From positions 1 through 34,032 of the forward strand of contig JAIEEY010000378.1 of assembly GCA_029067205.1 (NCBI GenBank): 34,032 nucleotides of DNA. Reading direction: 5' to 3'. Positions 1 to 8,978 of the stretch are shown piece after piece. Position numbers and translations under genes: made by a program. Source of the DNA: Lachnospiraceae bacterium. Its GTDB lineage: Bacteria > Bacillota > Clostridia > Lachnospirales > Lachnospiraceae. Numbering within the stretch: the stretch's first letter is position 1; the number at the start of each line of letters is the position of its first letter. The notes under the pieces are model-generated. The model made no database searches, was not told where the DNA came from, and saw only the letters and a list, made by a program, of their open reading frames with translations.

Positions 1-69
1 CTATCTATATAATAATAAAACACGAGTTCAACTAACAAGTAGCAGCTTATTAAAAAAATGATAAAAAAA

Positions 70-98
70 TTAAACTTAGATAAAAAATGTTATATACT
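70..98 (+). promoter_or_regulatory. Possible promoter for the RND efflux genes
   Basis: TTAAAC (70-75) and TATACT (93-98) are separated by 17 bases in an AT-rich stretch upstream of the adaptor gene. The -10 box is good and the -35 poor, so this is tentative. Apart from this and the leader element at 170-212, I see nothing in the first 200 bases. Confidence 0.3.
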
Positions 99-169
99 CT
101 TTTATTTTCATGTAAATTTAGTTAAAATGTCATATAGATGTAATTGACGGATTATGCATCACAAAAGGG

Positions 170-212
170 AATATTGGTATGCGTTTCGGAGCACGCAGGG
201 GGTATAAATATG
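170..212 (+). repeat. Hairpin/Shine-Dalgarno leader element, copy 1
   Basis: This copy shares its layout with 19119-19170 and 21626-21673: ATTGG, then TATGCGT, a short loop containing CGGAGC, CACGC, a purine-rich Shine-Dalgarno run, and GGTATAAA directly before the start codon. The stem here is shorter (GCGT 181-184 with ACGC 193-196). It supplies the ribosome site for the efflux adaptor gene. Confidence 0.65.
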
Positions 213-1826
213 AGAAACAGACAAAGAAAAATTGCTTTACTTTTATGTGTGGCACTGTCTGCATCAGCTTTTTGGGGATGTGGGCAGACGGCAGAGGAGG
301 TAACTGTGGATGATGTGGCGATTGTCGAGACAGCAAATCCTGAGGTGGGAGAATTGAAGCTCAGTGCGAATTTTATTGCCACGATTAATCCAGAGGAGTC
401 AGTGTATGTGATTCCCAAGGCTACAGCGGAGGTGCTTGAAGTTCTTGTTGAGGCAGGTGATATCGTGGAGGAAGGTGATGTGCTTGCCATACTGGATGAT
501 ACGGTAGCGCAGTTTACGATGAGAAATGCGGAGGCAGCTGCCCAGAATGCGCAGCTTGGTCTGGCGAATGCACAACTTGGTCTGGCAAACGCACAGCTTG
601 GTTATGACCTGCAGTATGGCGATGCAGCAACGATTCTCAATGATATGAATTCGGATGTTACACTCACACAAGTAGAGGATGGTATGACTCAGCTTCAGGA
701 GTCCTATATAGATGCAATGGATACACGCCAGCAGACAATGGATAAGCTCAAAGATGCGGAGAAGGAGCTTGCGGACTTGAAAGAGCAGTATGGTTACAAG
801 GAAGACGTCGATGAGATTAAGGAGTATGCAGAGACGCTCTCCAAAGTTCCGGATATCTCTGAACTGGGACCTGCTGCCTCCATGATGGATCCCAGTTCTT
901 TGATTAGTTTTTCTGAGTATGGGCGTGCGATGGCCAGGTATCAGGAGGCAGCGCAGAAGGATGCTGCAGTGGACGCCAAGATCAAGCAGTACAAGGCAGC
1001 GATCGACCAGTGTGAGGAGGCACTTGAAACGATCCAGGATCAGATGGACAGTACATATGAGAACTACAGCCGCACGGTAGTTTCCCAGGATCTCAGCAAC
1101 GGAGTGCTAAGGGACGGACAGAAGCAGACATCACAGAATGGCATTTCGCAGGCAGAGCTTGGTATTTCGCAGGCAGAGGCAGGCATCTCGCAGGCACAGA
1201 TCTCAATCGATCAGGCACATGAAAATCTGGATGCCTACACAATCACGGCTGCGATCTCTGGTGTTGTGGAGAGTGTGAATATCAAGGAGCATGATTTTGC
1301 TACATCAAGCAATCCGGCATTTGTGATCTCTAACAAAAATACGATGGTTGCTACTTATTATGTAAGTGAGGACGTAAGGAATACTTTCTCGATGGGGCAG
1401 AAGATCACGCTGGAAAAGGATGACAAGCTTTATGACGGTGAAGTGATAGAGATCGGAAGTGCAATTGATGCGGCGACAGGTCTGTTCAAAATCAAGGCTG
1501 CTGTCAAGGGGGATACTGCGAATCTGCTTTCCGGCACAAAAGCAACCGTGACGACAGATACATATCATGAAAAAAATGCGATCATCATACCATATGATTC
1601 TGTTTACTATGATGGAACACAGGCTTATGTATATACCGTTGTGGACGGAAGGGCTAAGAGAACGGAAGTGACGACGGGACTTTATGACATTGACCGGATC
1701 GTGGTCACGGAGGGACTCGCCAAGGATGATACCATCATTACTACATGGTCTGCCCAGCTGCGTGACGGTGTGGAGATTTCTGCACGTAAGAGCAGTGCAG
1801 ATACGGAAAAGAATGTGCAGGAATAG
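210..1826 (+). CDS. HlyD/RND-type efflux adaptor (membrane fusion protein)
   Basis: This is the adaptor subunit of a tripartite-like efflux system, expected to sit on the outer face of the membrane and work with the RND pump encoded 13 bases downstream. Residues 1-24 form a basic start, a hydrophobic stretch and a Cys at 24 preceded by Phe-Trp-Gly, so it may be a lipoprotein, though the lipobox is atypical. A lipoyl/barrel-sandwich half follows (about 45-100), then a long coiled-coil hairpin, with heptads such as NAQLGLA at about 114-131 and ISQAELG at about 311-330, then the second lipoyl half and beta-barrel domains. I chose ATG 210, not an earlier in-frame start at 144, because a GGGGG ribosome site lies at 198-202 and the signal peptide begins there. 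The region between the two heptad arrays is long and helical. Family assignment is strong; substrate is unknown. Confidence 0.9.
   Translation: MRNRQRKIALLLCVALSASAFWGCGQTAEEVTVDDVAIVETANPEVGELKLSANFIATINPEESVYVIPKATAEVLEVLVEAGDIVEEGDVLAILDDTVAQFTMRNAEAAAQNAQLGLANAQLGLANAQLGYDLQYGDAATILNDMNSDVTLTQVEDGMTQLQESYIDAMDTRQQTMDKLKDAEKELADLKEQYGYKEDVDEIKEYAETLSKVPDISELGPAASMMDPSSLISFSEYGRAMARYQEAAQKDAAVDAKIKQYKAAIDQCEEALETIQDQMDSTYENYSRTVVSQDLSNGVLRDGQKQTSQNGISQAELGISQAEAGISQAQISIDQAHENLDAYTITAAISGVVESVNIKEHDFATSSNPAFVISNKNTMVATYYVSEDVRNTFSMGQKITLEKDDKLYDGEVIEIGSAIDAATGLFKIKAAVKGDTANLLSGTKATVTTDTYHEKNAIIIPYDSVYYDGTQAYVYTVVDGRAKRTEVTTGLYDIDRIVVTEGLAKDDTIITTWSAQLRDGVEISARKSSADTEKNVQE
549..602 (+). repeat. 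21-bp in-frame tandem repeat encoding NAQLGLA heptads
   Basis: Two full 21-base units and a partial third encode the heptad A-Q-L-G-L-A-N in the adaptor's coiled coil. A related 21-base periodicity recurs at about 1140-1200 (ISQAELG / ISQAEAG / ISQAQIS), which would be the opposing helix of the hairpin. Unit number could change by slippage and so alter hairpin length. Confidence 0.75.
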
Positions 1827-1839
1827 GAGGGCATAGGCT

Positions 1840-4800
1840 ATGAGTTCTTTAACCAAGCTGGCCTTGAAACGGCCTGTTTCGGCACTGTTGATCGTGCTGG
1901 CACTATTTGTTTTTGGTATCAGTTCTGTATTTGGCTTTAAGATGGAGCTGACTCCTGATCTGGAGATGCCCATGTTGTTTGTCATGACAATCTTTCAAGG
2001 CGGTGATCCGGCAACGACGGAGGAGCTGGTGACAAAGATCATAGAAGATTCTGGCAAGACGCTCTCTGGTGTAGATTCCGTGACTTCACAGACAACAGAA
2101 AATATGTCATTTGTTATGTTTTCTTATGAGTATGGCACAGATACAGATGAAGCGTACGCGGATCTCAGGAGCGCAGTGGATACTGCGTCACTGCAGCTGC
2201 CAGAGGATGCACAGGATCCAGTTATCATTGAGATGGATATGAATGCACAGGATATGATGACATTGTCAATCACGTCAACTGGCGATACGGATGTACTGAC
2301 GTTTGTGGAGGATGAACTTCGTCCTGAACTGGAGCGTCTTTCGGATGTCGCTCAGATTACAGTATCAGGTGGTGAGGAGGATTACATCCGGATTCAGCTT
2401 CACAGTGACAAGATGCAGCAGTATGGCGTGACAATGTCAAATGTCAGGACGTATATCGCAACAACAGATTTTACGATTCCGATTGGCAGCGTGGAGCAGG
2501 GAGCACAGAGTATCAGTGCATCTGCTTCCTCAAAACCGACAAATCTTATGGAGCTGCAGAATATACCCATTATCACAAGCAGGGGCACAACAATCGCCCT
2601 GTCGGATATTGCAACAGTGTCCATGTCCACAAGGGCAAACAGCAGTATCAGCCGCTTTAATGGACAGGACAGCATCAGTGTTGGTATCGCAAAGGTTCAG
2701 AGCGAGGGTACTGTTGATGTCTCTAACCATGTGAAATCGCTGATCGAGCGTGTGGCGGCAAAAAATTCAGCAATTCAGATATCTGTGGCATATGATGCGG
2801 CAGACAGTATTAAATCCTCGCTAAGTTCTGTGGCGGAGACACTTGTACTGGGTGTTCTGTTTTCTATGCTGGTGCTTTTCATTTTCTTTGGAGACTTTAA
2901 GGCAAGCCTGATCGTCGGCAGTTCTATGCCGATATCGCTTCTGGCAACACTTATTTTTATGAGTTTTGCAGGATTTTCGCTGAATGTAGTTACAATGGGA
3001 GCGCTTGTTATCGCGATCGGTATGATGGTTGACGCATCGATCGTTGTGCTGGAAAGCTGTTTCCGGTTGAAGGATGAAAAGCCGGAATATAAAGATGCAG
3101 CGATGGTTGGTACGAAAGTGGTGGCATCGTCGGTTTCCGCGTCAACGATTACTACTGTAGTAGTATACCTGCCGCTTGCCACGATGAAGGGGCTCGCAGG
3201 GCAGCTCTTTTCGCAGCTTGGATTTACGATTATCTTTGCCATGATGTCTTCATTGATTGTGGCAATTACGCTGATTCCGATTTTCTTCTGGAAATACAGG
3301 CCAAAGGAGAAGAAGGATACACTGGCAAACCGGGTCGTGGGAAAGGTAGGAAATGGATACAAGATTTTATTAGGACATATCATGTTGAAGAAAAAGACGG
3401 TCATGCTGGTAGCGGTAGGACTTTTGGTGCTTGCATTTATGCTAGCAGGGCAGCTTGACACAGAGCTGATGTCGGCGACAGGTCTTGACAACATGAGTAT
3501 TTCCATAGAACAACGGTCAGGAACACGGCTTGAGGTGATGGATGAAAGTATCCAGTTCATTGAACAGATGGTGATTGACGATCCAGACTTTGCAGGATGT
3601 AATCTGACGATCAGCGGTTCATCGGCGACGATTACAGCATATCCATCAGATACCTGTGAAAAGAGTATCAATCAGCTTGTGGACGAGTACAATGCGAAGC
3701 TGATGGACAGTACAAACATGAGTGTTATCGTCTCGGCAGCAGGAAGCGGAATGTCTGCTATGATGAGTGTCATGTCGAGTACGGAAGTTGACATGAGTGG
3801 TGATAGTATCGAGGATCTTAAAACTGCCGCAAGACAGGTAGATGCGATTATGATGGATATTCCAGGCGTCATCAAAACTTCGAGCAATCTCACATCAGAT
3901 GCTACACAGGTAAAGATACAGATCGATCCGTTAAAATGTATGAATGTAGGACTTACTGCCGTGCAGGTCGCAAGCGAGATGTACAATGCCAGCAGTGGTA
4001 TCGAAGTCATGGACATGACGATTGGAACAGAGGAATATTCTGTGAGAATGGAGTATCCTGAGGACAGCTATGTCAATATGAATCAGTTGCTAAACCTTGA
4101 GATTGCCACTCCGATGGGAAGTATGATCACAGTTGGGGACGTGGCGGAAGCGGTGTATTCTGATGTGCCGAATACACTTGTGAGAGAGGACGGCAGATAT
4201 CAGGTTGCTATTACAGCATACACAACAGAGGCTGCAAAGTTTACAGCACAGGCTGCCATTATAGAAGCAGTAGATGAGGCAGAACAGAGAGGAGAGTTCC
4301 CGGAGGGCGTCGGTCAGACACAGAGTATGATGAACGAGATGATCATGGAGGAATTTACAGCAATTGGAAAAGCGATTTTTACAGCAATTTTCCTGATTTT
4401 TCTTGTCATGGCCATGCAGTTTGAGTCACCGGTCTTTTCGCTCATGGTTATGCTCAGTATTCCGTTTAGTCTGATCGGGTCTTTCTTCCTGTTGTTTATC
4501 TCAGGTTCGACGCTGAATATGACATCTTTGATGGGTGTGCTGATGCTGGTAGGTATCGTAGTCAACAACGGTATTTTGTATGTCGATACGACCAACCAGT
4601 TAAAGGAGACGATGCCGTTAAATGATGCCTTGATGGAAAGCGGGCGACTGCGACTGCGTCCGATCCTTATGACAACATTGACGACTATTTTGTCAATGAT
4701 ACCGATGATCTTTACACAAAATGAAAATGCGGCGATGATGAAGGGAATGTCGCTCATCATTATCGGAGGGCTGATTACCTCCACACTGTTGATTCTGTTA

Positions 4801-4905
4801 TTATTGCCAAGTTTTTATCTGTTAATGAGCAAACAGGGCAGAAAAGAGGCAAAGGAAAGAAGAAAGATGAAGCGGCAGAAACGGCTTGCGGCAAAGGATA
4901 AGTAA
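1840..4905 (+). CDS. RND family efflux permease (AcrB/SwrC-like)
   Basis: This is a 1021-residue inner-membrane pump of the resistance-nodulation-division superfamily. It has the usual duplicated plan: one N-terminal helix (about 12-32), a large external loop, five clustered helices (about 330-470), a second half starting with a helix near 520, another external loop, and a final helix cluster (about 850-1000). It starts at ATG 1840 after GGAGG (1827-1831) and is surely co-transcribed with the adaptor. The TM4 motif reads MVDASIVVLES (Asp398), where AcrB has two adjacent aspartates, and the TM10 motif reads GIVVNNGILYVD, where AcrB has the relay lysine (Asn909). The family is certain; energy coupling and substrate are open. 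Gram-positive members can export lipids or peptides such as surfactin, so the substrate cannot be assumed to be a drug. Confidence 0.93.
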   Translation: MSSLTKLALKRPVSALLIVLALFVFGISSVFGFKMELTPDLEMPMLFVMTIFQGGDPATTEELVTKIIEDSGKTLSGVDSVTSQTTENMSFVMFSYEYGTDTDEAYADLRSAVDTASLQLPEDAQDPVIIEMDMNAQDMMTLSITSTGDTDVLTFVEDELRPELERLSDVAQITVSGGEEDYIRIQLHSDKMQQYGVTMSNVRTYIATTDFTIPIGSVEQGAQSISASASSKPTNLMELQNIPIITSRGTTIALSDIATVSMSTRANSSISRFNGQDSISVGIAKVQSEGTVDVSNHVKSLIERVAAKNSAIQISVAYDAADSIKSSLSSVAETLVLGVLFSMLVLFIFFGDFKASLIVGSSMPISLLATLIFMSFAGFSLNVVTMGALVIAIGMMVDASIVVLESCFRLKDEKPEYKDAAMVGTKVVASSVSASTITTVVVYLPLATMKGLAGQLFSQLGFTIIFAMMSSLIVAITLIPIFFWKYRPKEKKDTLANRVVGKVGNGYKILLGHIMLKKKTVMLVAVGLLVLAFMLAGQLDTELMSATGLDNMSISIEQRSGTRLEVMDESIQFIEQMVIDDPDFAGCNLTISGSSATITAYPSDTCEKSINQLVDEYNAKLMDSTNMSVIVSAAGSGMSAMMSVMSSTEVDMSGDSIEDLKTAARQVDAIMMDIPGVIKTSSNLTSDATQVKIQIDPLKCMNVGLTAVQVASEMYNASSGIEVMDMTIGTEEYSVRMEYPEDSYVNMNQLLNLEIATPMGSMITVGDVAEAVYSDVPNTLVREDGRYQVAITAYTTEAAKFTAQAAIIEAVDEAEQRGEFPEGVGQTQSMMNEMIMEEFTAIGKAIFTAIFLIFLVMAMQFESPVFSLMVMLSIPFSLIGSFFLLFISGSTLNMTSLMGVLMLVGIVVNNGILYVDTTNQLKETMPLNDALMESGRLRLRPILMTTLTTILSMIPMIFTQNENAAMMKGMSLIIIGGLITSTLLILLLLPSFYLLMSKQGRKEAKERRKMKRQKRLAAKDK

Positions 4906-4942
4906 AAAATTAGACATGTCGTTTATTTTATAAAAAAATCCA

Positions 4943-4948
4943 TATACT
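4943..4948 (+). promoter_or_regulatory. Possible -10 element upstream of spoIVB
   Basis: TATACT lies in the sequence CATATACTAC, 50 bases before the spoIVB-like start. No convincing sigma-A -35 box sits 16-18 bases upstream. The CAT..ACTA pattern is loosely like a sporulation (sigma F/G) -10 region but one base out of register, so the sigma factor is undecided. Confidence 0.25.
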
Positions 4949-4998
4949 ACAATTGGTCAAATGTATGCAAAGATTAAACTTAGTAAGGTAGTGGATGG

Positions 4999-6273
4999 AT
5001 GAAAGTAGAGAACATGAAACATACTGCGTTGAGCAGGCGGATGAAATATCTCTTATTTTTATATGTTTTTTTGGGATTTGCGATTGGGCTATTCTGTTGG
5101 GCGACTTACGCATATTATCAGAGTACCATACCTAGTACAATTAGTATTAAGGCCGGAACGAGTGAGGAATTCAATCTACGCGTTCCGGCATCAGGGATTC
5201 TCAGTACGGATTCTGAGACAACCCTGGCACTCAATCAGCCGCTTACGATTGTGGCAGGAGACACGACAAGCTCCTATCAGATGCGGCTGAAACTTTTTGG
5301 CATTGTACCGCTCAAGGATGTGGATATTCAGGTCATAGAGAACACGACCTTGACACCAGTGGGAAGACCGATTGGCATCTATGTCAGGACACAAGGCGTG
5401 TTAGTGGTGGACACAGGCAGTTTCGAGGGAGCAGGCGGTGACAAGTATGCACCTTCTGACTATAAGCTGCAAGCGGGGGATTATCTCACTGCGATGGATG
5501 GAGTGGCAATCAGTGATAAGAAGCAGGTCAGGGAATATGTAGAAAATGGAAATGGGGCGGAGATCATTTTTCAGGTTTCCAGAAAGGACGAGTTGATTCA
5601 GGTAAAGATCAAGCCAGAAGCAGATGCCAATAATATCTATAAAATGGGTGCATGGCTCAGGGACAGCGCGCAGGGGATAGGAACGATGACTTATGTAGAC
5701 AGTCAGAACCAGTTTGGGGCACTGGGACATGGCATCAATGACATGGATACCGGCGAGCTTTTAAAACTGGGAAGTGGGCTTTTGTACCATACGGAGATTG
5801 TAGCAGTCAAGCGCGGCGAGAAAGGAAATCCAGGAGAACTGACAGGTGTGATTGAATACAAGCCAGATCAAGTATCGGGGGTGATCGTAGACAACACAAT
5901 ACAGGGGATCTATGGCGTGGCAAATGCGGAGCTTCTAAGCGAATATACTGCTGGGAGGGAGGCTCTGCCTATTGCATTGAAACAGGAGGTGACAACAGGA
6001 CCAGCACAGATACTGTGTGCTATTGATGGCGTGGCAAAGTACTATGATGTGGAGATCACAAAGCTTACTCCGGGAAAGGAGGCAGTGAATCGTCAGATCT
6101 CCCTCGAGGTCACGGATAAGGAATTGCTTTCAGTAACTGGTGGTATTGTACAAGGAATGTCAGGCGCGCCGATAGTGCAAAATGGCAGATTTGTGGGTGC
6201 TGTCACACATGTGCTTGTACAAGATAGTACGAAAGGATATGGGATATTTATTGAGGATATGCTGGGGCATTGA
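4999..6273 (+). CDS. spoIVB: SpoIVB-type sporulation serine peptidase (S55)
   Basis: SpoIVB is secreted from the forespore and cleaves SpoIVFA, which releases pro-sigma-K processing in the mother cell. The 424-residue protein has one N-terminal membrane anchor (about 17-40), a PDZ-like domain (about 125-205, with the LQAGDYLTAMDG turn) and an S55 peptidase domain. The catalytic set is visible: His244 in GALGHGI, Asp373 in VTDKELL and Ser388 in VQGMSGAPIV. The Asp-Ser spacing of 15 equals that of Asp363/Ser378 in Bacillus subtilis. ATG 4999 is preceded by a weak AAGGTAG site; ATG 5014 is a possible alternative. In most Firmicutes this gene lies directly before spo0A. Here it follows an RND operon and faces an opposite-strand gene, so it may be a relocated gene or a second paralogue. 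Confidence 0.88.
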   Translation: MKVENMKHTALSRRMKYLLFLYVFLGFAIGLFCWATYAYYQSTIPSTISIKAGTSEEFNLRVPASGILSTDSETTLALNQPLTIVAGDTTSSYQMRLKLFGIVPLKDVDIQVIENTTLTPVGRPIGIYVRTQGVLVVDTGSFEGAGGDKYAPSDYKLQAGDYLTAMDGVAISDKKQVREYVENGNGAEIIFQVSRKDELIQVKIKPEADANNIYKMGAWLRDSAQGIGTMTYVDSQNQFGALGHGINDMDTGELLKLGSGLLYHTEIVAVKRGEKGNPGELTGVIEYKPDQVSGVIVDNTIQGIYGVANAELLSEYTAGREALPIALKQEVTTGPAQILCAIDGVAKYYDVEITKLTPGKEAVNRQISLEVTDKELLSVTGGIVQGMSGAPIVQNGRFVGAVTHVLVQDSTKGYGIFIEDMLGH

Positions 6274-6292
6274 CCCTGGCATATCCTTTGTT
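6255..6292 (+). terminator. Hairpin overlapping the spoIVB stop codon
   Basis: GGATATGC(TG)GGG at 6255-6267 pairs with CCC(TG)GCATATCC at 6274-6286 around a short loop, followed by TTTGTT. The U-tract is short. It lies between convergent genes and could act for both strands. Confidence 0.5.
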
Positions 6293-6299
6293 ACATTGT

Positions 6300-7280
6300 T
6301 TATGCCTGTGCATCAATAATGGATACACCAATCTTATCAGGCTGAACGATATCATTGAAGATATTTTTGCAATACTCTGAAACTGCATTTCCAAACAAGG
6401 CATTTTTGCCAAACAATTCATTGTATGTATTCTGGAAGTCAGGATCAGTCATATTGACACTGGCATTAAATACCATATTTTTCTGTTCATTGTCAAAGGT
6501 CAGACCAAGTTTGGCAAGCTTGTCTTTGTGATCAAGGCACAGCTGATTCAGTTTGTCTATATTTTCGTTTTCGTTTGTGCCGTCTGCATGATACACTGAC
6601 TGGGCAAAATATGCTAATAATTTTTTAGTCGAATCCTGAATGGTGCTATCAGATAAATTGCTGGATTGGACAATTGTCATGACCGATGTGGTCTGTCCCG
6701 CAAGTGTCATATTGGCAGCAAGCGCCATATCTGCTTCCTCATAGTTCAATGTCCTGCTCAATTTGTACTCATTAATATTGTATTGTGCATCGCCAGCAGT
6801 TTCATCCACCTTGCGCATGATCTTATCTGCCTGTCCGATGAAAGAATCATGACCGACAAAAAGAGCATCAATCACTTTGTCAACAGCATCTGCGAAAGTT
6901 TTACTGTCAAATGAATATTTGCCGTTAACTTTCTCTACGCCGATTTTTTTCAGTTCTTTTTCATTGTCAGAGAACAGTTTTTCGAGTTTTGAAATCTGCT
7001 TCTGCACATCTTTATCTGTTACTTTGGTTGAGCTGTTCTTCATATCATTATAGGATTTCACCAGATCTTCAATCTGGCTTTCAAGCAAATCCTTTGAGAT
7101 TCCTCCTGAGGAATAGCGTTTTAATTTCTTTACACTTTTTTTGAAAGCTTCTGCTTTATCCTGAAGTTTTTCAACATTGGCATCAGCTTCTGTTACCTTT
7201 TTGGTGTAGGAGTGTGTATAGGAATAGTTGTTTTGCCTAATTTGGTCAATAAGCTTCATAGGTTCATATTGAACAGTCAT
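6300..7280 (-). CDS. Hypothetical helical protein, faint FliD-like repeats
   Basis: I do not recognise this 326-residue protein. It has no signal peptide or membrane segment. Residues about 25-115 are lysine-rich and coiled-coil-like. Two segments, GKYSFDSKTFADAVDKVI (about 119-136) and LAKLGLTFD onward (about 254-300), follow a pattern of Gly, aspartate-headed strand, amphipathic helix and Leu-Phe that resembles the C-terminal repeats of the flagellar cap protein FliD, but the similarity is weak and only by eye. A good GGGAGGG site lies upstream of its ATG (complement of 7287-7293). It is transcribed toward spoIVB and away from potA. No flagellar gene is nearby. A structural or surface-filament role is conceivable but unproven. 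Confidence 0.7.
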   Translation of the reverse strand: MTVQYEPMKLIDQIRQNNYSYTHSYTKKVTEADANVEKLQDKAEAFKKSVKKLKRYSSGGISKDLLESQIEDLVKSYNDMKNSSTKVTDKDVQKQISKLEKLFSDNEKELKKIGVEKVNGKYSFDSKTFADAVDKVIDALFVGHDSFIGQADKIMRKVDETAGDAQYNINEYKLSRTLNYEEADMALAANMTLAGQTTSVMTIVQSSNLSDSTIQDSTKKLLAYFAQSVYHADGTNENENIDKLNQLCLDHKDKLAKLGLTFDNEQKNMVFNASVNMTDPDFQNTYNELFGKNALFGNAVSEYCKNIFNDIVQPDKIGVSIIDAQA

Positions 7281-7533
7281 ATAGAATCCCTCCCAAGTTA
7301 ATATACAAATATTATCGGCAGATTTGTGCCAAAGTTAAAGGGCTTTCGGGGGATTCCATCTGCAATGATAATAAAAATTTTTTTTCAGTAGCAATTCTCA
7401 TAAGTATATGGTACACTACAAAGTGATGCATTAAAGATTCTAATGAAAAGATAATGATTAAAAGAATAAAAATGTGGATTGAGTGGATGCAGGCATTGCA
7501 GGATGGTAGTTTACGAAATGAGGAGGACAGGAG
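7281..7533. other. Divergent intergenic region upstream of potA
   Basis: This AT-rich gap separates the minus-strand unknown gene from the polyamine operon and must hold both promoters. The only box pair I can suggest for potA is TTTTCA (7382-7387) and TATATG (7405-7410) with a 17-base spacer, which is weak. I see no clear riboswitch or hairpin here. Confidence 0.35.
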
Positions 7534-8967
7534 TTGGGGGAAAATATTATTGAGTTAAAGCATATCAGCCGTACTTTTGATGACGGTTTTCGCGTGGTTG
7601 ACGATTTCAACCTTACAGTACAGAGAGGCGAGTTTGTTACATTTCTGGGGCCTTCGGGCTGTGGGAAGACGACGACACTGCGCATGATCGCAGGATTTGA
7701 TAAGCCGACAGAAGGAGAGCTGTTGTTAAACGGTGAGGATATACGGGATCTGCCGCCCAATAAACGTCCTATCAATACCGTTTTTCAGAGATACGCATTG
7801 TTTCCGCACTTAAATGTATTTGAAAATGTTGCCTTTGGGCTGAAATTAAAGAAGCTTCCGAAAGCGGATATCGTAAAGAAGGTTCAGAAAGCACTGGAGA
7901 TGGTGGATTTAGAGGATTTTGAGGACAGGGGAATACAGACGCTCTCGGGCGGCCAGCAGCAGCGTATCGCGATTGCGCGGGCAATTGTCAACGAGCCGGA
8001 AATCCTGCTTCTGGATGAACCATTGGGTGCACTGGACTTAAAGATGCGCAAGGAGATGCAGCTCGAGTTAAAGGGCATGCATGAAAAATTGGGAATCACG
8101 TTTATCTATGTGACGCATGACCAGGAGGAAGCACTTACCATGTCCGATAAGATTGTCGTGATGTCTGAGGGGAAAATCCAACAGATCGGCACGCCGGAGG
8201 ATATCTATAATGAACCGAAAAATGCTTTTGTTGCCGATTTTATTGGGGAGAGTAACATTTTTAGCGGCATTATGACAGGAAAATGCAGGGTACGGTTCTG
8301 CGGGGCAGAATTTGAGTGTGTGGACGATGTCGAGCATGGAACGATGATCGATGCAGTGGTGCGGCCGGAGGATGTTACAATCACGACACCGGAGCAGGGA
8401 ATTATCAGAGGAACCGTGACTTCAGTCATATTTAAGGGCGTGCACTATGAGATTACAGTACAATCCGGCAAGAATGAGATAGTGATACAATCTACTAGAA
8501 AGGCGGAGCTGAACGCTGTAGTTGGACTGTATATCGAGCCGGAAGGGATTCACATTATGCTGGCGGAGAACACGATAAACCGTATTGAATCCGGGTTGGA
8601 CAAGGAATACAGATTGGCGTTTCTCGGGGGAATGCTTGATTGTGATCTGACTGCCTTGATACCAGGTTCCTCATTTAGCACAGATGGGGCACTTGTGGAC
8701 GCACATGGCGATATCATTGAGCCAGACCGTATTAAGGTGATCGTGTCTGTAAATCCAGGAGATATCACAATGAGTGATGATAAGGAAGCAGGAATCCTCA
8801 GGGGACATATCATCAACCTAATCTATAAGGGCGACCATTACAGTTATGTGGTACGTACAGAGGAAGATGAGGATTTTATCGTGTCTGACGAGTATCTGTG
8901 GAATATGGATGATTATGTGAGCCTGCTGATACCAAAAGAGAAATTTCATTATGCCATTAAGAAATAA
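7534..8967 (+). CDS. potA: Polyamine ABC importer ATPase PotA, extended C-terminus
   Basis: This is the ATP-hydrolysing subunit of a spermidine/putrescine uptake system. The P-loop GPSGCGKTT is at 39-47, followed by the signature LSGGQQQRIAIARA and Walker B LLLDEPLGALD. The start is an unusual TTG at 7534, supported by AGGAGG at 7521-7526 with a 7-base gap. At 477 residues it is about 100 longer than a typical PotA. The extra length is a second TOBE-like repeat: GIIRGTV...FKGVHYE near 289 is echoed by GILRGHI...YKGDHYS near 420. TOBE domains tune regulation or substrate recognition, so a duplicated one may alter feedback. It heads a tight four-gene operon. Confidence 0.93.
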   Translation: MGENIIELKHISRTFDDGFRVVDDFNLTVQRGEFVTFLGPSGCGKTTTLRMIAGFDKPTEGELLLNGEDIRDLPPNKRPINTVFQRYALFPHLNVFENVAFGLKLKKLPKADIVKKVQKALEMVDLEDFEDRGIQTLSGGQQQRIAIARAIVNEPEILLLDEPLGALDLKMRKEMQLELKGMHEKLGITFIYVTHDQEEALTMSDKIVVMSEGKIQQIGTPEDIYNEPKNAFVADFIGESNIFSGIMTGKCRVRFCGAEFECVDDVEHGTMIDAVVRPEDVTITTPEQGIIRGTVTSVIFKGVHYEITVQSGKNEIVIQSTRKAELNAVVGLYIEPEGIHIMLAENTINRIESGLDKEYRLAFLGGMLDCDLTALIPGSSFSTDGALVDAHGDIIEPDRIKVIVSVNPGDITMSDDKEAGILRGHIINLIYKGDHYSYVVRTEEDEDFIVSDEYLWNMDDYVSLLIPKEKFHYAIKK

Positions 8968-8978
8968 GGAGGGGGCGA

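Noticed and set aside
2775-3671. Long minus-strand ORF inside the RND gene
   Set aside because: It is a frame shadow of a strongly supported coding region, rich in Ser/Ile/Thr as antisense frames are, with no ribosome site.
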